Shown: positions 1 to 8,819 of the stretch, in pieces | How the letters are laid out: the number at the start of each line of letters is the position of its first letter | Position numbering within the stretch: the first letter of the stretch is position 1 | NCBI GenBank assembly: GCA_024195265.1 | Contig: JAJLRJ010000002.1 | Span: 45,392,252 to 45,456,251, forward strand | DNA: 64,000 nucleotides | Reading direction: 5' to 3' | From: Dendrophyllia cribrosa | Taxonomy: Eukaryota; Cnidaria; Anthozoa; Scleractinia; Dendrophylliidae | Notes under the pieces: model-generated | The model's input: the letters and a program-made list of their open reading frames with translations, nothing else | Told to the model about the DNA's origin: nothing | The model's database searches: none | Made by a program: the position numbers and the translations under genes

Positions 1-430
1 TGTGATTTACACAAGATTATGTCACTTTCTGCTCGTATCGAAGAAACGGACGCATTGAGTTTGAATTATTGGCTTAGCAAATTTGTCATGGACGTGGCCA
101 AAAAGTCGGGAGAGAGATATCCACCGAAGACTATTTGTGGCATAATATGCGGTATCCGACCCTTTCTAGAAGAGAAAAAAGGTGCTAAAGTATTAAATCC
201 TCTTGATAATGGCAACCGAAGGTGAGAAAAATGGTCCATTTTGTTTTTAAATTAAAATGTCGATGTCATGTTGAAGTTCCAGTTATAATACTCAGATTAT
301 TGTTTTGAAGGTTTACTCTGTTTCACCGAGCATTGGACGCGGAATCGAAAGATGGCACACGAGAGGGCTTACATTTGAAGACCAAGAAAGGAATGAAAGG
401 TTCCGAATGTAATTATACTATAGGTTACAA
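1..430 (+). pseudogene. Crypton-type tyrosine recombinase (DUF3504/KIAA1958-like) fragment, D1 copy, cut by window start
   Basis: Bases 1-221 encode a peptide with LNYWLSKFVMDV, then YPPKTICGIICG, the signature of the N-terminal SAM-like/DUF3504 region of Crypton-derived tyrosine recombinases (QRICH1, ZMYM and KIAA1958 relatives). The exon ends at a good donor, CGAAG|GTGAGA, at 221/222. A second exon probably starts near 312 after TTTTGAAG and encodes LDAESKDGTREGL, the next conserved block of that family. I see no catalytic R-H-R-Y recombinase domain downstream, so the gene is broken or its remainder was never duplicated. It could be a decayed transposon or a domesticated host gene fragment. 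Confidence 0.55.
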
Positions 431-690
431 ATTGTAATGATAATGCTGCGAGCAGATGCTGGGCAGTAAAACATAACGGAAACAGTAAATTTACATACAG
501 ATTTTGATAATTTCATAAATTTATTTATTGGGTCAATTACCATGATTTTCGAATTACATAAACAAAAAAAGCAAGGCTGATTTACTATTATTTGTAGCTG
601 ATTAGATCCTCAATTTGGATCCGGTGTTTCTGTTTTGTTACGTTGGTCCTTGCCTTCAAAATTGCAATCGAATTACATACCATATAAGTA

Positions 691-1020
691 GTTCTTTGTG
701 ATCCATTGTTCAATCGGCAAACTCTGAGCACGTAACAACGCTAAAAAACTCATAAAAGAACATTGCCTTTCCCGTGAAATGTCACCAAATTGTTCGTGAC
801 CTTGATGAATACTCTTTGTGATCCATTGTTCAATCGGCAAGAGCCAAAACAACGCTGAAAAACTCATAAAACAAAACATTGCCTTCCCCGCGAAATGTCA
901 CTAAATCGTTCGTGACCTTGATGAATGCTCTTTGTGATCCATTGTTCAACGTAACGCGTAGGCAACACAGTTGAATTATTTAACGACTACGTACCGCGTA
1001 GCAAGAAAAAATATTGCCCT
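691..1020. repeat. About 118-bp tandem repeat, 2.3 units, plus a 55-bp repeat
   Basis: Units begin with CTTTGTGATCCATTGTTCAA near 692, 812 and 928 and end with TTCGTGACCTTGATGAAT. A fourth unit lies at 1685-1797, beyond the palindrome. Between 960 and 1070 a second repeat of about 55 bp, containing ATTTAACGACT and TACCGCGTAG, occurs twice. No coding capacity is evident; open frames here are by-products of the repeat. Confidence 0.85.
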
Positions 1021-1127
1021 GTCCTCTTGGATTATTTAACGACTGCGTACCGCGTAGGCAAGAAAATATGTTGTCTTGTCATGTCTTCATACTGCCACTG
1101 CGCACCGCGTACAGACTTTTTTCCTGA

Positions 1128-1645
1128 GCACAGGCGGCCCAAGCTCACTATCAGATAACCGGGACGTGACCCTTGCGTTATGAGCGGTATTGTGTTACAA
1201 AGATTCGATTTATAAAGGTTTGTATGGGAACTCAACGGTTTTGCATCGAAACTTAAAAATTCAAATCGTATGTGAATAAAATTGACTTACCCTGTTGCTG
1301 TGTTGTATTCTTTGTTGTTTGCCTGCTCCTCGAGGCGATTTAACGCGATTTCGGCGAGTTATCGTTATTTGGGTGTTCCACTGCTAAGAAAGGAACACCC
1401 AAATAACGATAACTCGCCGAAATCGCGTTAAATCGCCCCGAGGAGCAGGCAAACAACAAAGAATACAACACAGCAACAGGGTAAGTCAATTTTATTCACA
1501 TACGATTCGAATTTTTAAGTTTCGATGCAAAACCGTTAAGTTCCCATACAAACCTTTATAACTCGAATCTTTGTAACACAATACCGCTCATAAAGCAAGG
1601 GTCACGTCCCGGTTATCTGATAGTGAGCTTGGGCCGCCTGTGTCC
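1128..1645. repeat. Large near-perfect palindrome (arms about 250 bp, about 12-nt loop)
   Basis: The left arm (about 1128-1378) is the reverse complement of the right arm (about 1391-1645). The centre reads GGTGTTCC-actgctaagaaa-GGAACACC. Arms differ at only a few positions. The right arm includes AACAGGGTAAGTC, which resembles a splice donor. In the second duplication copy only the right arm is present. This could be a fold-back transposon or an inverted duplication formed in D1. Confidence 0.9.
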
Positions 1646-1680
1646 TGAGGCACTCGAAATGGCAGGGTATTCTGCAGTTA

Positions 1681-1800
1681 CTCCGGTCCATTGTTCAATC
1701 GGCAAACTCTGAGCACGTAACAACGCTGAAAAACTCATAAAAAACATTGTCTTCCCCGTGAAATGTCATTAAATCGTTCGTGACTTTGATGAATGCTTCC
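1681..1800. repeat. Fourth unit of the 118-bp repeat
   Basis: This copy of the 691-927 repeat contains ATTGTTCAATCGGCAAACTC and TTCGTGACTTTGATGAAT. It is separated from the other units by the palindrome, which suggests that the palindromic sequence interrupted a longer tandem array. Confidence 0.75.
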
Positions 1801-2620
1801 AGCAACAAATAAGTTCGAATTTGGCATGATACATTTGCAAATATCGAAGAAGCGAAGAGAAGCGAGAATGTGCCTATGGACGGCGAAAGATGCATCCAGA
1901 TCCAGGCGCATCTAAGTTATGATGACACCGCTGGACGTACGCTTGCTCAAAATCATCGTGACAAACATCAAAATCTCAAAAATCGAGACTGCAGCAGCAT
2001 AACATAAAGCACAGGGAACCCAAGCAACCACAGGCAAACCAAAGATTTAAGTGTGCTACTCGCCTGGGGGCTCGCAGCAATAATAGGCCCTTTGCATAAC
2101 GTCACAAATATGTCAAGACAATGAGTGACTGGATGGCATGGAGAACAGTGGGATTTCGAAAACAATGAATAGACAATGAAACATTCCGATCACTGAACCG
2201 TGACTGAATAGCACTATTGTTATGCAAGTCATGTTATGACGTTATGCAAAGGGCCTATTGAGTGGATAACATGTATTGTTGCAAAACTCATTAAGATGCA
2301 AGTGTTTGATTTGAGATCAAACACGGTTTTGAACTGAAATCAAAACCCTAAAGATCTTGATCTGGTGTTTCATTGGGTATCAAGACTCATCCACCTGACC
2401 CAAATGGACGTCATTTATTGGCTGGCTACTTTATGAATTATTAATGAATTTGAGAAATGATTTTCTCGCGCTCTCTTTGTGCTGCGCCTTCCGTCGAGTT
2501 ATCCAAGATAACGTGAAAGCAAATCCTCCGAAATAAAGATAATGGTTGCCGAAAATCCCACTTAATCTTAAGTTGCTTTATACAACCGGGCCCAGGCTAA
2601 GAAGTAACGAAAACGTTATT
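1801..2620. other. No gene recognised
   Basis: The stretch has no ORF resembling a known family. It contains a short inverted pair, ATAGGCCCTTTGCATAACGT near 2085 and ACGTTATGCAAAGGGCCTAT near 2240, which probably marks a small MITE of about 175 bp. It recurs nearly unchanged in the right duplication copy. Confidence 0.5.
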
Positions 2621-2696
2621 ACATGAGGGATAGGTTACCCTCACTCCACTTGCAACCCTCACCCTTCGTGGTGAGCTCACTCGCCAGCTCGTTTAC

Positions 2697-2996
2697 TTGG
2701 CTTCAAAATGTGACTCAAAATGCGAGCAAGCATACAGGCTATACAATAGATCTTCCACGAAGTGCCAACAAGAGGCCTGGGAACGCGTCACGATCTATTT
2801 TTCAAGTGAGAATTCCTTTGTCGTGAAAGTTTTAAATTATGTTTCTTTAAGTGAGCATTTTGAACATGAGATCAGACCAGAATGCTACGATGCTAACAGA
2901 ATGCTATTTCAGAGTTACAATCGTACCTGTGGGAGGGTACCCGGGGTAGCTAGCCTTTACGACCTGATTGTAACAGGATCTTGGGACAAAAGGTGA
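2697..2996 (+). CDS. Unrecognised small ORF, kept in both duplication copies
   Basis: This 99-codon frame starts MASKCDSKCEQ and carries five cysteines. It matches no family I know and has no clear signal peptide or membrane segment. The copy at 39421-39720 keeps the same frame with one visible substitution, but the whole duplication is so young that this conservation says little about selection. It may be an internal exon of an unannotated gene or a chance frame. Confidence 0.2.
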   Translation: MASKCDSKCEQAYRLYNRSSTKCQQEAWERVTIYFSSENSFVVKVLNYVSLSEHFEHEIRPECYDANRMLFQSYNRTCGRVPGVASLYDLIVTGSWDKR

Positions 2997-3047
2997 CGGT
3001 ACGTTCATCTGGAGCGAACTTTATAAAGTGATAATTAAAGGGACACG

Positions 3048-3173
3048 AAGGGACACTGTCACAAGGGCGCATGCATTTTTGAAATTGACACTTCGACTTG
3101 AAAAATTTAAGCTAAACTTTTCAAGTTTCGATTTGAGAAACTGGCGCATGCGCCCTCGTGACAGTGTCCCTTT
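3048..3173. mobile_element. Small MITE with 27-bp terminal inverted repeats
   Basis: The ends are AAGGGACACTGTCACAAGGG and the reverse complement CCCTCGTGACAGTGTCCCTT. The termini enclose about 70 bp that itself contains an inverted TTGAAAA/TTTTCAA pair. It is too short to code. The same insertion is present at 39772-39897, so it predates the duplication. Confidence 0.8.
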
Positions 3174-3540
3174 AAAGTGAAAATAACAGTGATTTTTTTA
3201 TTTGCTTGATCGAATCTACATGATGTTCTGATAAGAAAATGGAAAAAAAAATTGCGATATCGATTTTTCTTCTCTGCGTTGTAGCCGTCTAAAAACGTGA
3301 AATTTCACTTCCGGTGTGTTACAAAATCGCGTAAGAAGAAAGACTGGAAATAGTCCGCTGTGACGTCAATACAAGAATGCCGGTGTCGAGGTTTCTCAGT
3401 TCCTCACATTTTTTTGATGCGCCCTGAGGAAGAAACATGGTTCTATTAACTAAAGGGGTGTTGTCTATGGTTGTAGCAACACGCACCTAAAAACGGAGGA
3501 AACGAGAAATCAATGAAACTGAACTAATGAGAAAATAAAA

Positions 3541-4105
3541 CGCTCTGGGTAAAGTTGGATCTTGTACCTAAAAAAAGGTAATCAGCTATTGAGTTTGGAC
3601 TTCTTTTTCAGTTTCCTATCTTTTGGCTGATAATTGAAATCAATACGTATCTCTTAGAAAAGTAACTTTTAGGGCCGCGTTATTTTAATACGATAAAAGG
3701 GTTAAGAAAAATGGGACCTGAATACTAGTAAGAATAATACAAGCAGCTGTCACTCAATATTTCGCCATTATATGGACATAGAATTGCATTAAAAAAGAAG
3801 GCCATTTGATAATGATCCTGGACTTTATTTCTACTGAAACAGAATGACTTTGAAACCTGCCGGTAAGGATACGTCTGAAGAAGTAATGCAGTTTCTTTGC
3901 ATATTTTTGGTTATTTTATACGCTAAAGTCAGTTTTAGGTTTTAGAAAAGCTTTTTAAGAAATTCCCGGTGGTCACATAACATCCATTTACTGCTGAGCT
4001 TTTGACAACTCTTTAATGAAGATCCGGGACATTTCGGCCCAGCCTGTATCTGCGTCAGCATTCTTGTGGCCTTTGTTGCTGTTTCCAACTTAATCCCACT
4101 CCCAT
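3541..4105 (-). pseudogene. CTHRC1-like: CTHRC1-like relic: 3' flank and the last part of exon 3
   Basis: Bases 3541-3987 match the 3' flank that follows every complete gene of the array (compare 6830-7290). At 3988-4075 the minus strand reads through the terminal TAA and the end of the C-terminal exon, including the codons for SRIFI and the GWAEM-type segment. Similarity then fades within about 30 bp. No collagen or signal exon follows. It is a truncated copy and cannot make a functional protein. Confidence 0.8.
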
Positions 4106-4439
4106 ATGAAATGATGATTAAGGGGACACTGTTCCGGTTGATATATCGAGGGGGGACTGCCATATAAAACTGATGAGCGTTTTTGTCAGAAATGTTAAAA
4201 AAAAAAAACACCCTAAAAGGTACCAGAATAACTCTTGATGGGCGTGACGCTAATGGATTGTTTACCTCTCACTGCAGGTACGAATTCTATAACAACACAT
4301 GTCATTTTGTGTCATACCGTACCGCGATAATTCTAATGGTGACTCCTAAAAGATACGACGAGCACCCCCGCCATTTTTATATGAGACCCCTCGCGGGGGT
4401 TTCAGGTTTTAGGCTTGTCTTTAGATTGTGAAATCACCG

Positions 4440-5450
4440 GATTTTAAGAAACTACGTTATTTTGGATATACTAACGAGAAGTCCAAGGACTACTGCAAAG
4501 CTGATACAACGAGTAAATATATTTCAAACAATATTTCGGCTGGCCAGACCAGCCTTCTTCAGGTAATAAGATGTTACTAAATTATAAAATGAAAATACAA
4601 CATATAAAGGAGAATGTCGCAATACACATTTAAAAAATGAGGAGGGGCGGAAATGACCTACAAGATAATAAAAACTAAAGATAAGGCTAGTATACGTAAA
4701 CTACAATTCATCACGTCTGTTCAACCCACGTGGTTCTAGCCGGTTTTCGCTCTATCTATTAAATACGACACTCTCTGGCTTTTCGAATATAATCCCGTGA
4801 ATTGTGAATTATTTCTAGTGGAATAAGCTGCATGTCAGTGTTGGAATGGTTAGAATGGGAAAGAAAGTGTTCAGAGACAGTAGTAGGTTTGGATTTAATG
4901 TTAGGTTTGTCAACGGAACGTCGATGTTCGTTAAATCTGTCTTTAAGACGTCGCTTAGTTTCACCAATGTATTGTAAATGGCAGCGGTTACATTGTATCA
5001 TGTAGATTACTTTGTAGTGTTACAGGTTATATGTGAAGTGATGGAACGGGTTTCGCCTGTAGAATAAAAAATATAGTCTTTAAGACCGTTGGTGATGTAA
5101 GGACAACTGGCACAATCTTGTCCACAACGGAAAGAGCCCGGTGGTAAATTAGTATTGTTAGAGGTGGTGTGTGGTAATTGCGCTCTAACTAAAAGGTCGC
5201 GTAGGTTAGCACTAAGTCTGTAAGCAACGAAAGGTGAGTGTTTAAAGACGTCCCGGCAGCGATTGGAGGAGAGTAATATGTTAAAATGTTTGCGTAAGAT
5301 ATTGGAGATGCGAGGAATAGCTGGGTTATATGTAACAACGAAAGGTAAATGGTCAGTGGAAACATCGGGTTTAGTTAGCAAGGCGTCATTGCGAGAAATA
5401 TTAGCAGCGCGCAGAAACTGTCGGTTAAGGAAAGTTTTATGATGGAGCCA
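4440..5450 (-). mobile_element. 5'-truncated Penelope-like element, D1 copy, frame broken
   Basis: The minus strand from 5381 to 4759 encodes the end of a Penelope-like retroelement: a linker with LPFVVTYNP and NLRDLLVRAQLP, a cysteine cluster (CGQDCASCP), then the GIY-YIG endonuclease start QYIGETKRRLKDR and a distal HFLSHS segment. The reverse transcriptase that should precede it is missing. Relative to the D2 copy one base is lost near 5005, and a stop separates the cysteine region from the GIY-YIG part, so this copy is dead. The 3' untranslated part runs to about 4440. Confidence 0.88.
4534..4562 (-). ncRNA. Hammerhead-ribozyme-like core in the Penelope-like 3' region
   Basis: On the minus strand CTGAAGA is followed by a GGCTGG/CCAGCC hairpin and then GAAA, the order of the CUGANGA - stem II - GAAA core of hammerhead ribozymes. 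Penelope-like elements are reported to carry hammerhead motifs. I could not build a convincing stem I, so activity is doubtful. Confidence 0.25.
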
Positions 5451-5501
5451 TTAATATTGCAAAATATCTAAGCTGTAAAAAGTATCTCATTTGGGGTTTG
5501 T

Positions 5502-5628
5502 CTCGGTGTAAAAACCTGTGACTTTTTTCTTTGTTTTCTACCTTTGTTGTCTTGCACTCTATTGTTTCAGTACCTTTTGTTTTCGCTGTTTTACGTCACT
5601 CGTGAGTTTGGCAGGTTTTTACACCGAG
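5502..5628. mobile_element. 127-bp MITE with 17-bp TIRs
   Basis: The ends are CTCGGTGTAAAAACCTG and CAGGTTTTTACACCGAG, an exact inverted pair. The interior is T-rich and non-coding. The orthologous copy in the right duplication is at 42225-42351. Confidence 0.8.
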
Positions 5629-6824
5629 GATGAGCCCTCATTTGACTCAGTTATAGAAGCACGCACTGACCAGACGATCGGAAGAAGTCGGTGTCACTTG
5701 ACCTTCTTCGCATCATGTTGACACCTTCTCCGGTAACTTTAGTCGGTACTTTGACAACCTTCACGTAAGTATTGTGGCCAATAAGAAACGGTTGTCCTAT
5801 TTCGTAAAACTAAGAACCAATTAAAATATAGCTAATATCATTCTCGCACGGGCGGACGGTATTTTAACGTTCGGATGCTCTTTCATCGGCGTCGGCATCG
5901 TGCTTAGATCCGCCCGCAAATTGCAAACACAAGTGATATCTGGATAAGATGGTAACTTACACTTGTGACAGCCACGGAAGCAAGGATTCTTTGAGGTGAA
6001 AGTTTGTTACCTTTCATTTAATAAGCCGATCTGAACACGAGAACAAATGCTGAAACGAGGCCAGCTATATTTTGAGAGTCACAGTTATCCTACATGTGGG
6101 TGGGAACCCACAGTAGCTCGTTTCCGCAATCTGATTGTGGCCCGTTTTTTTTGGACAAAACTGAGACAATTCAAAATGTTAGTCAAGCATTTGTTTCTCA
6201 TGACTCTGTTCGTATTTACAAAATATAATTTGGAACACGTTTTTTGGATTTGAACATAGAAAATACATAAGATAAAACAACGAGACAGGCCAAACACAAC
6301 TCTCACTACTTAGTCGCAAATGAATTTTAAACCTTTAGAATAGAGCTTTTCAAAGTTTTCCTTTAGATGCGATAAGTCGCAATTATCTGCCTTGCTCTAT
6401 AATATTAACCCTTATAACAGGAGTTCATGCTGTCTGACGGTCATTCAAAATATTTTCTTCATGCCATCGTTTTGCGCTAGCTCTTCTGGCATATCTTCGG
6501 GTTACTTTGGCTCACAAGTAAGAACAGTAAATTTCTATTGCGCCGTGATTTCACGGATATAAACGGCTTTCTTTCGTAAAGCCTTACAAAATTAATGAAA
6601 ATAACTTCAAACAACTTTTATAACTGAAAACAGAACTTATTTCTATACAGGGCCTCGTATTGAATAAAGGGTGAAAGCAACTTGAAACTGAATGACTTTA
6701 GCTAGCCAAGAAATACCGACTGGGACCAGAGGCAATCTTTTAACCTACGGTAAAGCACAGATATTGGGCCCCAAAAATAGATGAACGTGGCGGATTAATG
6801 GAGTGCAAAAAATAAACTAACGAG
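5629..6824. other. No gene recognised
   Basis: Short open frames on both strands near 6047-6306 overlap each other and match no family. A GC-richer stretch at 5850-5925 contains GGGCGGA and TCCGCCC about 70 bp apart, a possible tiny fold-back repeat. Otherwise I see nothing. Confidence 0.5.
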
Positions 6825-7290
6825 AAATTAAAACGCTTCAGGTAAAGTTGGAGTTGGATCTTGTACCTAAAAAAGGCGATGCATGATCTATTGAGTTTGG
6901 ACTTCGTTTTTAGTTTCCTATCCTTTGGCTGATACTTGGAAGCAATGCGTATCTCCTGGCTTAGAAAAGAAACTTTTAACTGTGCGTTATTTTAATACGA
7001 CAAAAAGGGTTAAGAAAAATGGGGCCTGAACACTAGTAAATATAATACAGGCAGCTGTCATTCAATTGCGTTACATTGCAGAATTGCATTAAAAAATGAA
7101 GGCCATTTGATATAATGATCCTGGACTTTATTTTACTAATGCAGAATGAGTTACAAACCTGCTGGTAAGAATGCGTCTGAACAAGCAATGCAGTTTCTTT
7201 ACATATTCCTGGTTATTTTATACACTAAAGTCAGTTTTAGGTTGAACGAAAAGCCTTTTAAGAAAGTCCAGGTGATCACGTGTCACCCCA
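6825..7290. repeat. Array-specific 3' flank of CTHRC1-like unit U1
   Basis: The block (TTGGATCTTGTACC, ATTGAGTTTGGACTTC, CTGGACTTTATTTTACTAA) directly follows the stop codon on the minus strand. It recurs at 3541-3987, 43540-43995 and 40264-40710, with diverged forms at 22440-22658, 52080-52286 and 63380-63583. It probably includes the 3' untranslated region. On the minus strand AATAAA-like signals are present but not distinctive. Confidence 0.7.
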
Positions 7291-8631
7291 TTACTGCTGA
7301 GCTTTTGACACCTCTTCAATGAAGATCCGGGACATTTCGGCCCAGCCAGTGTCTGCGTCAGCGCTCTTGTAGCCAGTGGAACACTTTCCGACCGAGAAGC
7401 CCACACGCACCTTTCCCTTAATTGTGAATGTTATTACAGTGACATTCAATGTGGCCGGCGATGACGGTGAAGATTTTGCAGAGGGCTTCTGCCGGTTTGC
7501 ATGTAGAATGCGCCTTCGATAGGCCCAGGAGAGCTGCACTCGGCGTCATTGAAGGTGAAATACCAGCGACTACAGCATTGGTTGCAGTTGTAAATCCTGA
7601 GGTTACCAGCAAAGAAGACATGGAGGGCAGTGTCTGTGTAGTTCTTCATGAAGTCACAGTTCTGTCAAATAAAGATAGTACTGTATTGTTATAATATCTA
7701 AAATCTTTGGTGAGAAAAAATAATCAGTCCTAGATCCGTTCAAAACCGAAGCGGTTTTCTGTTATTTTCACAGCAGTTACCAAACGAATAAGATGCTATA
7801 TATTATTGAAAAAACAAAGTAGCATTCATCACGTACATATATGACTCCTGAATCTTTGCCATCCACCTTTTTCCAGGTGCACTCCTTCCAGTTCATGTGT
7901 GAAGACAGTCGAGAAGTTCCGCTGTCGCCTTTGCCCCCTCTCTCTCCTTTTTGGCCGGTGGAACCCTGGATGCCAGGTTCTCCCTTTGCTCCCTTCTTCC
8001 CTGCCACACCACTTGGTCCCTGGAGTCCAGTCTTACCCGAGCTGCCCATTTCTCCTTTGGCTCCGTCACGGCCACGTGCCCCAGGGGCGCCTGGGACACA
8101 TGTCATGTATGTCCACATCCCAGTTTGTCCGCCATTACAGGATGGAAGAGGCTGTGATAAAACAGAAAACAAATACTGAATAGAAAGTTTTTCAAGTATC
8201 ATTCTTAGTTCTGTATACTTTTCATATTTGTCATTTTCAACGGAGAATAACGTATGGCGTATCTTATAATTTTTAATCTAACTTATTTTATTACTTTCCT
8301 AAGTATCAAATTTGAACTTCGTTATTCTAAAGGATTTGTTTTCACAACCATAGCCCTTAGATTGTCGATTTAATAACTTCGTCAGTTCCGTAATTTGCAC
8401 ATTCGATTTAGAATTTATTTTTGCACATTTCGGCAATTTCATAGGAAAGTTTTTTAGTTTTGCAGCTTTTTCAACTAACTTTTCGCTGTCTCATAATAAA
8501 AATCTACTGACCTTGTTGTCACGTGGTTTGCTGCTACTGTTGTTATCAGACGCAGAGCATAAAGTGACGAGTGATAAAATCAGTACACATAACATGATGG
8601 TCAGTGAAAAGTCCATACGAGATTGCGTCAT
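7291..8631 (-). pseudogene. CTHRC1-like: CTHRC1-like gene U1, C-terminal exon frameshifted
   Basis: Exon 1 (8512-8631) encodes MTQSRMDF and a hydrophobic signal peptide ending near LCSAS, with donor CAAG|GTCAGT. Exon 2 (7837-8151) encodes CNGGQTG, a collagen stretch of about 19 Gly-X-Y triplets and WKECTWK...GVIY, with donor TAT|GTACGT. Exon 3 (7291-7661) starts NCDFMKNYTDTALHV. Compared with U3, exon 3 has two 4-base insertions: one near 7455 (CGGC on the minus strand), which causes a stop soon after HRHRRPH, and one near 7417 (AATT). A conserved Trp of the VGFWVGKC segment is also Ser here. Splice sites and start are intact, so a truncated secreted protein is possible. Confidence 0.88.
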
Positions 8632-8711
8632 CGATATCCTTAAACTAATTTAGAATTAACAGAAAATAAGGTTATAAATCATCCTGCTAAACTAATAGTC
8701 ATGCCTTATTA

Positions 8712-8810
8712 ATTGTTATTCTTTGTATTTTATTTTATCCACTTTGTAACTGAAAAACCCTTTTAGGGAGTTACAATAAAATATGTATGTATGTATGTAT
8801 GTATGTATTA
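8712..8810 (+). mobile_element. LINE/SINE 3' tail with (ATGT)n, only in D1
   Basis: The segment is absent from the matching place in D2 (45407-45412). It carries a hairpin GTAACTG...AACCC/GGGAGTTAC and ends in about seven ATGT units, typical of a 5'-truncated non-LTR retroposon. Flanking TATTA may be part of the target duplication. It lies upstream of U1 exon 1 and dates to after the segmental duplication. Confidence 0.7.
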
Positions 8811-8819
8811 TGGCTATTG

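Noticed and set aside
690..1000. CRISPR-like array
   Set aside because: Units are about 118 bp, contiguous and few, without unique spacers, in a eukaryotic context.
6047..6306. Small ORFs on both strands near 6.1 kb
   Set aside because: They overlap on opposite strands, match no family and change their C-terminus in the D2 copy because of one inserted base.
7449..7694. Plus-strand ORFs over the C-terminal exons (also at 22707, 44125, 52335 and 63632)
   Set aside because: Antisense to the CTHRC1 domain; conservation follows the minus-strand protein.
7841..8183. Plus-strand proline-rich ORFs over the collagen exons (also at 23319, 44538 and 52808)
   Set aside because: They are antisense shadows of the Gly-X-Y coding exons.
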